A stretch of DNA of 21,292 nt, taken from positions 1-21,292 of the forward strand of contig JBBRDU010000048.1 of assembly GCA_038203615.1 (NCBI GenBank). The letters run 5' to 3'. Origin of the DNA: JBBRDU01 sp038203615 (GTDB lineage Bacteria > Verrucomicrobiota > Verrucomicrobiia > Chthoniobacterales > UBA10450). Positions 7,966 to 14,969 of this stretch are shown one piece after another (positions within the stretch are counted from its first letter, which is position 1; each line of letters begins with the position of its first letter). The notes beneath the pieces are model-generated. The model saw only the letters and a list, made by a program, of their open reading frames with translations. It had not been told where the DNA came from and made no database searches. Both the position numbers and the translations under genes were made by a program.

Positions 7966-9345
7966 ATGACGTCGGCCGATTCTTCCACCGGTTCGATCAT
8001 TCACCAGTATCCACCGGGCTTCCGGGCCAGGCGCGGCCTGAACTGGTTTATTCTCGGCGGGATGTATGCCTCCTTCTACATGCTGCGCTACAATTTCCGC
8101 TGGGCTGCGCCGTTCATGGAAGCAGAGTACGGATTCAAGCACGCCGGGATCGCGGCCATCCTGAGCGCGTCGTCGCTTGCCTACGGCACCGGCCAGCTGA
8201 TCAACGGCCTTTTTTGTGATCGCATCGGCGGACGCGCCTCCATGCTGATCGGCGCGGCCGGCACAATCGCGGCCAATTGTATTTTCGGATTTGCCTCCCT
8301 GCCAGGCACGCTCTCCACCTTCGCGCTCATCTGGTTGATGAACGGATATTTTCAGTCCTTCGGCGCGCCCGGCATGGTCAAAATCAATGCCGCCTGGTTC
8401 AATCGCAGCGAGCGCGGAACGTTTGCGGGCATTTTCGGGTTGATGATCCAGCTCGGCCAGGTCGCCATCAACAATCTCGCCCCCATCATTCTGGCCGGCT
8501 TCACCCTCGGCACCTGGGTGGTGGCGAAGAATGATTGGCACTGGCTCTTTCGTTTGCCGACGCTGGTCACCGCCGTGATGGCAGTGTTCGTGGCTTTTAT
8601 TCCCAGAGAAACGCCCGAGCAAGCCGGTTTTCCAAACTGCGTCAAAGACGAGAGCGATTCGGGCGGCGCACACTCTGATCACGTCCGGGTGGACATGCGG
8701 CAATGTTTCGTCACGATTTTCCGGCATCCCCTCGTCTGGTTTTACGCGATCGCCTATGCCTGCACCGGCGCGGTCCGGCACAGCTCGGACCAGCTTTCCG
8801 TGCTTTTCTTCGTCCAATATCTGCACCTCGACCTTTCAGCCAAACCTGCCTCCATCGCCTGGACGCTGAATATCGTGCCGCTCATCGCCGTGGTCGGCTC
8901 GCTCGTTTCCGGTGTGGTTTCAGACAAGGTGTTTCGCGGACGTCGCGCGCCCGTGGCGTTGTTTCTTTATTTCATGCTCGCGGTCGTCTGCGCCGCGGCC
9001 TCTGTCTTTATGTGGATGGGATTAATGCTGCCAAGCGCGTCTGGCATTCTTCTCAGCTGCCTGTTTATGATTCTCGTTTCGTTCGCCGTCAACGCCACCC
9101 ACTCACTCGTTGGCACGGCTGCGCCGATGGATATTGGCGGCCGCAAAATGGCAGGCTTCGCGTCGGGTGTGATCGATTCCTTCCAGTATTATGGCGCGGC
9201 CATCGTGTTGCCCGTCACGGGCTGGCTGATCGATCAATATGGCTGGGGCACGTGGTACCCGGTGATGGTCCTGTTCGGTATTATCGGGGGCTGCTCCATG
9301 CTCATGGTCATGCGCAAGCAACGCCGTGAGACCGCCGCAACCTAG
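7966..9345 (+). CDS. MFS transporter of the organophosphate:phosphate antiporter (GlpT/UhpT-like) family
   Basis: The 459-aa integral membrane protein has about 12 hydrophobic segments and a cytoplasmic N-terminus. It opens with 'RARRGLNWFILGGMYASFYM', like the first helix of GlpT. An Arg in 'YMLRYNF' (R41) and another in 'TGAVRHSSDQ' (R271) fall where GlpT has its two substrate-phosphate Arg residues (R45, R269). The MFS loop motif is 'INGLFCDRIGGRASML'. OPA-family antiporters exchange inorganic phosphate for phosphorylated organics such as glycerol-3-phosphate or hexose phosphate; the substrate here cannot be read from sequence. The start is ATG 7966, with no strong Shine-Dalgarno. No sensor kinase or glycerol gene is adjacent. 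A palindromic element lies 24 bases after the stop. Confidence 0.85.
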   Translation: MTSADSSTGSIIHQYPPGFRARRGLNWFILGGMYASFYMLRYNFRWAAPFMEAEYGFKHAGIAAILSASSLAYGTGQLINGLFCDRIGGRASMLIGAAGTIAANCIFGFASLPGTLSTFALIWLMNGYFQSFGAPGMVKINAAWFNRSERGTFAGIFGLMIQLGQVAINNLAPIILAGFTLGTWVVAKNDWHWLFRLPTLVTAVMAVFVAFIPRETPEQAGFPNCVKDESDSGGAHSDHVRVDMRQCFVTIFRHPLVWFYAIAYACTGAVRHSSDQLSVLFFVQYLHLDLSAKPASIAWTLNIVPLIAVVGSLVSGVVSDKVFRGRRAPVALFLYFMLAVVCAAASVFMWMGLMLPSASGILLSCLFMILVSFAVNATHSLVGTAAPMDIGGRKMAGFASGVIDSFQYYGAAIVLPVTGWLIDQYGWGTWYPVMVLFGIIGGCSMLMVMRKQRRETAAT

Positions 9346-9369
9346 AAATGGTTTCAAGATCGATTTCGT

Positions 9370-9445
9370 CCTGTAGCGGCGCTCTATGAGCGCCGTGCTT
9401 GCCTGGCAAGCATTCCGGTTCGGCGGTCATAGACCGCCGCTACAG
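9370..9445. repeat. Cloverleaf palindromic element B
   Basis: A 12-bp perfect outer stem, CCTGTAGCGGCG (9370-9381) with CGCCGCTACAGG (9434-9445), encloses three hairpins: GGCGCTC-TAT-GAGCGCC (9378-9394), CTTGC-CTG-GCAAG (9398-9410) and GGCGGTC-ATA-GACCGCC (9422-9438). Arms one and three partly compete with the outer stem. It sits between the convergent MFS and radical SAM genes and may serve as a bidirectional terminator. Compact, multi-arm symmetry suggests a non-autonomous mobile or REP-like element; no transposase is nearby. Confidence 0.75.
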
Positions 9446-9482
9446 GACTTTCGCAACCGCTTCTAGACTGCAGCCGGGGCGC

Positions 9483-10604
9483 CTACCGAAAAAAATCCAT
9501 CTGATGAATTGGGCGTAGGAATGCTTCGGTAGAGAGCGTCGGTCGCTCACCCAGCCCGGCGCGGCGGCACGCCACCTCGAACATGGAGCGAACCTGTTCG
9601 GCAAAGATCCCCTCGCCCATCATGCGCGAGCCCCATTGCGAATCGTTCAAGCGCTTTCCGCCGCGCACGCTGCGGATGCGGCTCAGGACCTTCTCTTTCT
9701 TCTCGGGAAAATGTTCGTCCAGCCAATGCTCAAAGAGCGGGGCAATCGCCCAGGGCAATCGAACGATGGTGTAGCCGGCGAATTGAGCGCCCGCGTCGGC
9801 GCAGGCTTGCACAATTCTTGGCACTTCGTGATCGGTCAGGCCAGGAATGATCGGTGCGACCATTACGCCTACCGGGATGCCCGCGGCGCGCAAGTTGGCC
9901 ACCGCTTCCAATCGTGCGGCTGGAGACGACGTCCGTGGCTCGAGCACGCGCTGAAGATTCACGTCGAGCGAAGTCACGGAGATGTTAATGGCGACGGCCT
10001 GATGCGAGGCGAGTTCGCGCAGGACGTCGATATCGCGCGTGACCAGTCGGTTTTTCGTGATCATGGCGACGGGATTGCGAAACCGGGCCAGCACTTGCAG
10101 ACAGCGTCTCGTAATTTCCAATTTTCGTTCGACCGGCTGATAAGGATCGGTCACGCCGCTCATCACGATAACCTGCGGCTGCCAGCGGGGCGACGATAAC
10201 TCTTCGGCCAGCAGCTCCGGCGCGTCTTCCTTGACCATGATGCGGCTTTCGAAATCGAGACCGGCGGAAAATCCGAGATACTCGTGGGTAGGACGCGCGT
10301 AGCAGTAAATGCATCCGTGTTCGCAACCGCGGTAGGGATTAATGCTTGCGGCAAAGCCGACGTCCGGACTTTGGTTTCGTGAAATGACGCTGCGGGAGGC
10401 ATCGCGAAAAAACTGGGTCTCGCGCCGGGGGCGTTCGTCGGGGTCTGGGCCAGGATCGGCCACGTCGAAATCTTTGAGATCGACGTGTAGTTTCTCGAAA
10501 CGATTGGCCGGGCTCCAGGAAGCGCCCCGCCCGTGTAAGGCCCCGTCGGCCTGAGGCGTTTCGCTGACCACCGGACGAAATTTGCTGGTGGGCGTCTTAG
10601 CCAC
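9483..10604 (-). CDS. PA0069-family radical SAM protein
   Basis: A radical SAM enzyme related to the spore-photolyase/PA0069 group, about 373 aa from GTG 10604, giving the N-terminus '(M)AKTPTSKFRPVV'. The [4Fe-4S]-binding CX3CX2C motif is in 'YRGCEHGCIYCYARPTHEY'. 'VIVMSGVTDPYQPVERKLEI', 'PVAMITKNRLVTRDIDVL' and 'INISVTSLD' are typical of the family's barrel, and 'WGSRMMGEGIFAEQV' of its C-terminus. The open frame extends to a GTG at 10658 inside an inverted repeat, and another GTG sits at 10625. I prefer 10604 because the LexA-like operator at 10611-10624 then lies just upstream of the start rather than inside the coding region. The reaction of this family is not established. The relation to spore photoproduct lyase and the operator suggest a DNA-damage role (inference). 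Confidence 0.85.
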   Translation of the reverse strand: MAKTPTSKFRPVVSETPQADGALHGRGASWSPANRFEKLHVDLKDFDVADPGPDPDERPRRETQFFRDASRSVISRNQSPDVGFAASINPYRGCEHGCIYCYARPTHEYLGFSAGLDFESRIMVKEDAPELLAEELSSPRWQPQVIVMSGVTDPYQPVERKLEITRRCLQVLARFRNPVAMITKNRLVTRDIDVLRELASHQAVAINISVTSLDVNLQRVLEPRTSSPAARLEAVANLRAAGIPVGVMVAPIIPGLTDHEVPRIVQACADAGAQFAGYTIVRLPWAIAPLFEHWLDEHFPEKKEKVLSRIRSVRGGKRLNDSQWGSRMMGEGIFAEQVRSMFEVACRRAGLGERPTLSTEAFLRPIHQMDFFR

Positions 10605-10610
10605 GCCATA

Positions 10611-10624
10611 TGTTCTTATGAACA
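10611..10624. promoter_or_regulatory. Candidate LexA operator (TGTTC-N4-GAACA)
   Basis: TGTTC-TTAT-GAACA is a perfect palindrome matching the consensus TGTTC-N4-GAACA that I recall as reported for Verrucomicrobia LexA. It ends six bases upstream of the preferred GTG start (10604) of the minus-strand radical SAM gene, a suitable place for repression. No second copy was found by eye elsewhere in the window. LexA itself is not in the window. Confidence 0.55.
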
Positions 10625-10647
10625 CATGGCGCTGTCTACAGAAATCC

Positions 10648-10758
10648 GGGTAGCGCACTCGTCCCGAGTGCTGGCGATCGCGTCTCGCGATCGCGAACTT
10701 TCTCGAAGATTGTTTCGGCGGGACGCCGAAACCAGCACTCGAGACGAGTGCGCTACCC
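10648..10758. repeat. Cloverleaf palindromic element C with 27-bp outer arms
   Basis: The left arm (10648-10674) and right arm (10732-10758) are reverse complements over 27 bases with a single mismatch; both carry the block GGGTAGCGCACTCGTC or its complement. Inside are CGATCGCG-TCT-CGCGATCG (about 10675-10693), a weak TCT-CGA-AGA hairpin near 10701-10709, and TTTCGGCG-GGA-CGCCGAAA (about 10713-10731). This matches the three-hairpin plan of element B with different sequence. It lies between the divergent radical SAM gene and tRNA-Ser and carries no coding region. Confidence 0.8.
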
Positions 10759-10848
10759 GATCCGCTGTGAATTCACGCGCGACGCCATCCTTGGTGCATC
10801 ACTCTTGCTCATCGTCGGTCTGATGCCAGACTAAACCGGCTGCAACCC

Positions 10849-10936
10849 GGAGGGGTGGTCGAGTGGTTGATGGCTCCGGTCTTGAAAACCGGCAGAGCGA
10901 AAGCTCTCGTGGGTTCGAATCCCACCCCCTCCGCCA
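10849..10936 (+). tRNA. tRNA-Ser (anticodon TGA)
   Basis: A complete class II tRNA with encoded CCA. The acceptor stem GGAGGGG (10849-10855) pairs with CCCCTCC (10926-10932), followed by discriminator G and CCA (10934-10936). The anticodon arm is CCGGT-CTTGAAA-ACCGG, giving anticodon TGA (reads UCA/UCN serine codons). The long variable arm AGAGC-GAAA-GCTCT is typical of tRNA-Ser. The T arm is GTGGG-TTCGAAT-CCCAC. All stems pair without mismatch, so it should be functional. A degenerate copy of the 3' half follows 130 bases downstream. Confidence 0.97.
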
Positions 10937-11313
10937 AAACCGTGATCCGATGATAACCCGCGTGCGCTCAACACCCCTCGTCGCCCAACCACGTAGATTT
11001 GAACACCGTTCGAGCGGTGGGGCGCGTCACGCGCAAGGGTTCAAAGCGAAGCTCTCAATCTGGAGCCGGAGCAACGCTCTGGATAATCCCACCCCATCCG
11101 CCACTGACATTTTCGATGGCCGATTGATCTCCTTTTCCGTTGCACTGTTTGAAACTCCGCTTGATAACGGCCGACGCGTGTCTCAATTCCGCCATATCGA
11201 CTGGGTGGCGCGGCAGGCGCAAATGAACCCGCATTTTCCCGTCCCTGATCCTGGCGGGCGCCAAGCCGAGACCGACGGGAGAAGGCCAGTCCGATTTCTC
11301 AAAAATTAATCCT
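10937..11313. other. Gene-less spacer after tRNA-Ser
   Basis: This 377-base stretch has no convincing gene. An open frame that runs through the tRNA and this spacer has no protein-like features. Its main content is the degenerate tRNA-Ser 3' fragment at 11066-11103. The sequence between the tRNA and this fragment (about 130 bases) has no recognisable origin. The last part leads into the glycosyltransferase gene with no clear promoter or ribosome binding site. Confidence 0.6.
11066..11103 (+). pseudogene. Degenerate duplicate of the tRNA-Ser 3' half
   Basis: AATCCCACCCCATCCGCCA (11085-11103) matches the tRNA 3' end at 10918-10936 in 18 of 19 bases, including CCA. Just before it, GGAGC-AAC-GCTCT (11068-11080) resembles the tRNA-Ser variable arm AGAGC-GAAA-GCTCT. 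About seven bases of the T arm are missing. No matching 5' half is present, so it cannot be a working tRNA. Such 3'-end duplications are left by elements that integrate into tRNA genes, or by partial gene duplication. Confidence 0.65.
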
Positions 11314-12888
11314 TTGTCTTTCAGTCGATGCTATTTTTCAATCGACGCTTTGCAATCTACCACTCGTAATTCCCTGCTGCTCTTCGTCGCCTGCCTGCTC
11401 TTCCACCTGGCCGGCACCTGGATCGTGCCTCTCATTGATCGGGACGAACCGCGTTTCGCGGAAGCGTCACGCGAAATGATGGAACGGCGCGATTTCGTTG
11501 TTCCCTATTTCAATAACGCCTACCGCTTCGATAAGCCGCCGTTGACGTACTGGGCGCAAACAGCCAGCTACACGCTTTTTGGCACGAACGATTTCGCGGC
11601 ACGTTTTCCGTCGGCCCTGGCTGCGGCGCTCACGGCAGTCGTCCTGTTGGTTTGGGGACGCCGGATGGGCGGACACAAGGTTGGATGGTGGGCTGCGATT
11701 ATTTTTTCGCTGTCATTACAGACGGTGGAGCACGCGAAGGCGGCCGTGGCCGATATGTGGCTGGTGCTGTTTGTGACGGCGGCGCATTGGGCCGGGTATG
11801 AGATGTTGCGGGATTGCTTCGCGGAAGAGGGAAAACGTTCAACGCTTAACGTTCAACCCCGAAAACCTATCGGGGCAGGCAGTTCAACGCCCAAGTCAGA
11901 GGAGGCTGAGGGCGCGGCAATCCGGAATATCAGATCAATCTGGTGGTGGGTTTTCTATATTTCACTCGCCCTGGCGTTTTTGGCCAAGGGGCCGATTGGG
12001 TGGACGCCGCTGCTCACTATTGCGGCGATTAGCTTCTTCGTCCGCGGCGCCGGCCTGGCACGACGATTCGCTTTCGTCCGCGGTATCATCCTGGTGCTGG
12101 CCCTGGTTTGCCTTTGGGGCATTCCCGCTTTGCGCGAAACGCACGGACAATTTCTCCGCATTGGAATCGGGCGCCACGTGCTGGAACGCTCCGTTTCTTC
12201 GATGGGCGGGCATGGAGCCAAGTCGACGGGGACCTATCTGCTGCTTTTTCCATTCTACTTTGTGACCGTCTTTTTCAGTTTCTTTCCCTGGTCGCTTAAA
12301 CTGCCGTGGCTGGTGGGCAAGCTGCGGCGCGACCGCGATCGCACGGATGTTTATTTGCTCTGCGGGACCGCGATTGTTTTCGGGATCTTCACTTTGGTGA
12401 CGACGCGGCTTTTGCATTACACGCTGCCGGCCTTTCCGCTGCTGGCTCTTTTGCTGGCGCGCGCTCTGGCCAAGAATGAGTCGAGCACGTTCCTGCAACG
12501 ATGCCTCCGCATCGCCGTGCCCGTTTACCTCGTTCTGGCCCTGTTCGTCTCGCCGTTGATGGGGAAATTTTTTCCGGCGCGGGAACTTTTCCGCCAATCG
12601 CGCGAGTTTCTTCAGCCCGAGATGGAATTTGGCGCCGTCGAATTCAGCGAGCCGAGTGTCGTCTGGTATTTTCGGGCGCGCGTGAATCGGTTTATGACAT
12701 TGCTCGACCGCAAGAATGTCGACTCGTTCATGGCTGAAGAGGGCCCCCGCTTTGCCATTCTGCCGACGGATGCGGCCAGTAAGATTTTTCCGTCGCCTCC
12801 CCTGGAGTGGAAAGTTTTTTCGACGAAAGGCTTCAATGCGGTGAAGGGGCGACGAAGCGATCTGACCCTGATCCTCAAACCCGAGTAG
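11314..12888 (+). CDS. ArnT/PMT-like membrane glycosyltransferase (GT39/GT83 type)
   Basis: A multi-pass membrane protein of about 524 aa, predicted to transfer a sugar from a polyprenyl-phosphate donor onto lipid or protein at the periplasmic face. The start is uncertain: TTG 11314 is used here and TTG 11350 is equally possible; neither has a ribosome binding site. The first helix is followed by 'IDRDEPRFAEASREMMER', the conserved periplasmic loop carrying the catalytic-type Asp/Glu. 'PYFNNAYRFDKPPLTYWAQ' and 'TNDFAARFPSAL' are characteristic of ArnT-like proteins. About 10 further hydrophobic segments and 'LAKGPIGWTPLL' follow, ending in a soluble C-terminal part. A hydrophilic stretch around residues 170-200 seems to derive from an inserted repeat (see 11835-11896). 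ruvA starts 54 bases downstream. The acceptor is unknown. Confidence 0.85.
   Translation: MSFSRCYFSIDALQSTTRNSLLLFVACLLFHLAGTWIVPLIDRDEPRFAEASREMMERRDFVVPYFNNAYRFDKPPLTYWAQTASYTLFGTNDFAARFPSALAAALTAVVLLVWGRRMGGHKVGWWAAIIFSLSLQTVEHAKAAVADMWLVLFVTAAHWAGYEMLRDCFAEEGKRSTLNVQPRKPIGAGSSTPKSEEAEGAAIRNIRSIWWWVFYISLALAFLAKGPIGWTPLLTIAAISFFVRGAGLARRFAFVRGIILVLALVCLWGIPALRETHGQFLRIGIGRHVLERSVSSMGGHGAKSTGTYLLLFPFYFVTVFFSFFPWSLKLPWLVGKLRRDRDRTDVYLLCGTAIVFGIFTLVTTRLLHYTLPAFPLLALLLARALAKNESSTFLQRCLRIAVPVYLVLALFVSPLMGKFFPARELFRQSREFLQPEMEFGAVEFSEPSVVWYFRARVNRFMTLLDRKNVDSFMAEEGPRFAILPTDAASKIFPSPPLEWKVFSTKGFNAVKGRRSDLTLILKPE
11835..11896 (+). repeat. AACGTTCAACG-type repeat inserted in frame in the glycosyltransferase gene
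   Basis: Copies of CGTTCAAC/GTTCAACG (11836-11843, 11850-11856, 11882-11889) flank a small hairpin, CCCCGA (11857-11862) with TCGGGG (11869-11874). The segment encodes a Ser/Pro/Gly/Lys-rich stretch ('STLNVQPRKPIGAGSSTPKS') between hydrophobic segments, unlike the surrounding membrane protein. It keeps the frame open. It reads like an intergenic low-complexity repeat captured in a loop. Confidence 0.5.
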
Positions 12889-12942
12889 CGCGATCACGCG
12901 ATCGGTTGCAGTTTGCTTCTCGTCTGTTAGGGATTCCTTTAC

Positions 12943-13554
12943 GTGATTACTTTTCTGGAAGGCCGTTTGGCCAGCGCTCTCCCCACGCAAGCCATCGTGG
13001 ACGTAAACGGGGTTGGCTATGAACTTTCCATTCCCCTTTCCAGCTACGACAAACTGCCGGCCCCGGGCCAGCCAGTGCGAATCCTGACGCATCTCCATGT
13101 GCGGGAAGACGCGCATATCCTGTTTGGATTCATGACTGCGGCGGAGCGCGACCTCTTTCGATTGCTGGTCAACAACGTCAGCGGGATCGGACCGAAGCTG
13201 GGCCTGGCTGTGCTCAGCGGCATGAGCGTGAGCCATTTCAAGGCGGCCGTGGTGAACTCCGATGTCGCGTCACTTTCCAAGATCAGCGGTTTGGGAAAAA
13301 AAACCGCGGAACGGATCGTGTTGGAGTTGAAAGACAAGGTCGGCGTGGCAGCGGCGTGGGAAGCGGCCAGCTCGGCGCACGCTCCCTCGCCCGAGCAAGA
13401 GCAAGCCAATGAGGCCGTGCTGGCCCTGATCGCATTGGGCTACAAACAAGTGGACGCGCACCGCATCGTGCATGACCTGCAGCCAAAGAACCGCGATAAG
13501 TCGGCCGAAGAACTGGTCAAGCTCGCGCTCAAGCAGATGGCGGCTGGACGATAA
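12943..13554 (+). CDS. ruvA: Holliday junction branch migration protein RuvA
   Basis: A 203-aa RuvA, the tetrameric protein that binds Holliday junctions and loads the RuvB helicase in recombinational repair. The start is GTG 12943 ('MITFLEGRLASALPTQAIVD'), with AGGGA about nine bases upstream. Domain I is the N-terminal OB fold. Domain II carries two helix-hairpin-helix motifs ('NNVSGIGPKLGLAVLSGMS' and 'ISGLGKKTAERIVLELKDKV'). An acidic/Ala-rich linker and the RuvB-contacting domain III ('NEAVLALIALGYKQVDAHRI') follow. Length is normal. ruvB and ruvC are not adjacent. It is probably co-transcribed with the next gene (27-base gap). Confidence 0.97.
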   Translation: MITFLEGRLASALPTQAIVDVNGVGYELSIPLSSYDKLPAPGQPVRILTHLHVREDAHILFGFMTAAERDLFRLLVNNVSGIGPKLGLAVLSGMSVSHFKAAVVNSDVASLSKISGLGKKTAERIVLELKDKVGVAAAWEAASSAHAPSPEQEQANEAVLALIALGYKQVDAHRIVHDLQPKNRDKSAEELVKLALKQMAAGR

Positions 13555-13581
13555 GGCGGACGCAGCCGACGTTGCAAGACC

Positions 13582-14907
13582 ATGGTCGGCGCTCCGCCAG
13601 CTAAAGATAAATTGGACGCCATTCGAGGCGCCCTTCCCAAAGAAGGACTTTTTGTCGAAAAAGATTGGCTGCTTTCGCCTGATCCTTTTCCGATCGATGC
13701 AAAATTTGAGCGCGAGCTGGAGCAACTCGGGCATCGCCTTTTCGTTTTTCAACGCGCCTGCAACCAGCTCTATCAGCTCAGTGCCAGGGGCAAACAGCCG
13801 GAATGGATCGCGCGATACCTGGATGCGGGCAAGCCAGCGGAGTTGATCGAGTTTTCCCGCCAAAAACAATTTCGCGACGCGCTTCCCGCGGTCATCCGAC
13901 CTGACCTGGTCCTGACGGATGAGGGCTACACCATCGCGGAGATCGACTCCGTGCCGGGGGGAATCGGCATGACTGGCTGGCTCAACCAGACCTACGCCGG
14001 GTTGAGTGAGGATGTGTTAGGCGGGGCCGATGGAATGATCCAGGGATTTCAGAGCGTTCTGCCGACCGGCGGTGACATCCTCGTTTCGCAGGAATCTTCC
14101 ACCTATCGCCCGGAGATGGAGTGGGTGGCGGCCCGGTTGAACGAGCGCCAGCCCGAGTTCAGCTGGAGGGTTTGGCCGGCGGAAAATTACGAGCCGCAAC
14201 GCGGGCGTCCGGTTTACCGCTTCTTCGAGCTATTCGATCTGCCGAACATTCCGCAGATCGATCGGACATTACAGGCGGCGGCCGATGGCGCAATCAGCGT
14301 CACTCCGCCGATCAAACCCTACCTCGAGGAAAAGATGTGGTTCGCTCTTTTCTGGCTGCAACCACTGCGCGACTACTGGCGGCGCGAGCTGGGCGACAAA
14401 TATTTGAGCAAGCTGCAAGAGGTTATTCCCTACACCTGGTTGCTGGATCCGACCCCCCTCCCGCAACACGCCGTGCTGCCCCGGCTCGAGATTCATGACT
14501 GGCGCGAAGCGGGCCGATTCAGCCAGAAGGAGCGTGATCTTCTTTTAAAAGTGAGCGGATTCTCTCCGCTCGGCTGGGGCAGCCGCGGCGTCGCTTTGGG
14601 CCGTGATCTTCCGCATAGTGAATGGCAGGAGAGGATTGAAAACGCGCTGGCCACTTTCGACACCTCGCCGACAATCCTGCAACGGTTTCACAAGGGACGC
14701 CTGGTCGATCATCGCTATTGGAAGGGCAGCAGTGGTGAGCTCGAAACGATGAGGGGGCGAGTGCGGCTCTGCCCGTATTATTTCGTGGAGAGCGACGGGG
14801 TGAAGCTGCGCGGAGCGCTCGCCACCATCGTTCCCGCAGACAAGAAATTGCTGCACGGCATGCGCGACGCCATTTTAGCGCCGTCGGCCAGGGCAAATGC
14901 CGGGTAG
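13582..14907 (+). CDS. Conserved hypothetical protein, possibly circularly permuted ATP-grasp
   Basis: The 441-aa soluble protein starts at ATG 13582, 27 bases after ruvA. I do not recognise a named family with certainty. 'AVIRPDLVLTDEGYTIAEID' followed by 'SVPGGIGMTGWLNQTYAG' recalls the 'rpDlvl...G..l.EiN..P.g' block of circularly permuted ATP-grasp and glutathionylspermidine-synthase-like enzymes, and 'ILVSQESSTYRPEMEW' also fits that pattern. 'LEEKMWFALFW', 'YTWLLDPTPLPQHAVLP' and 'HDWREAGRFSQKERDL' further on look like well-conserved blocks. If ATP-grasp, it would form a peptide or amide bond; substrates are unknown. The stop codon TAG lies inside the repeat element at 14902-14937, so the original C-terminus may have been altered. 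Confidence 0.75.
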   Translation: MVGAPPAKDKLDAIRGALPKEGLFVEKDWLLSPDPFPIDAKFERELEQLGHRLFVFQRACNQLYQLSARGKQPEWIARYLDAGKPAELIEFSRQKQFRDALPAVIRPDLVLTDEGYTIAEIDSVPGGIGMTGWLNQTYAGLSEDVLGGADGMIQGFQSVLPTGGDILVSQESSTYRPEMEWVAARLNERQPEFSWRVWPAENYEPQRGRPVYRFFELFDLPNIPQIDRTLQAAADGAISVTPPIKPYLEEKMWFALFWLQPLRDYWRRELGDKYLSKLQEVIPYTWLLDPTPLPQHAVLPRLEIHDWREAGRFSQKERDLLLKVSGFSPLGWGSRGVALGRDLPHSEWQERIENALATFDTSPTILQRFHKGRLVDHRYWKGSSGELETMRGRVRLCPYYFVESDGVKLRGALATIVPADKKLLHGMRDAILAPSARANAG

Positions 14908-14937
14908 GACACGCCGCGCTGCGGCGTCCACTCCGCG
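14902..14937 (+). repeat. Intergenic repeat, second copy, overlapping a stop codon
   Basis: It begins GGGTAGGACACGCCGCGCTG and ends TCCACTCCGCG. It is the plus-strand counterpart of the element at 7275-7305, with identical ends and core and a few substitutions plus one indel. CGCCGC (14912-14917) can pair with GCGGCG (14921-14926) around a 3-base loop. It fills the gap between the convergent ATP-grasp-like and thpR genes and could terminate transcription in both directions. The TAG at 14905-14907 inside it ends the upstream gene. Confidence 0.6.
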
Positions 14938-14969
14938 ATTGTCTTCAAGGTCATAAGGTGAAGCCCTTT

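Noticed and set aside
7819..8826. 335-codon minus-strand open frame
   Set aside because: It is antisense to the MFS transporter and overlaps the Tudor-like gene's start; no protein family features.
10605..10658. N-terminal extension of the radical SAM protein
   Set aside because: It would place the LexA-like operator and one arm of the 10648-10758 palindrome inside the coding region, and the residues are not family-like.
9370..10758. CRISPR array from the repeated palindromes
   Set aside because: Units are not identical, are not evenly spaced and have no spacers; no cas gene is present.
11066..11103. A second functional tRNA-Ser
   Set aside because: There is no 5' half or acceptor partner, and the T arm is partly deleted.
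10863..11309. Plus-strand open frame across tRNA-Ser and its downstream spacer
   Set aside because: It runs through a perfect tRNA gene and a degenerate tRNA fragment and encodes no recognisable protein.
11962..13236. 424-codon minus-strand open frame
   Set aside because: It is antisense to the glycosyltransferase and ruvA; its composition is that of a shadow frame in high-GC DNA.
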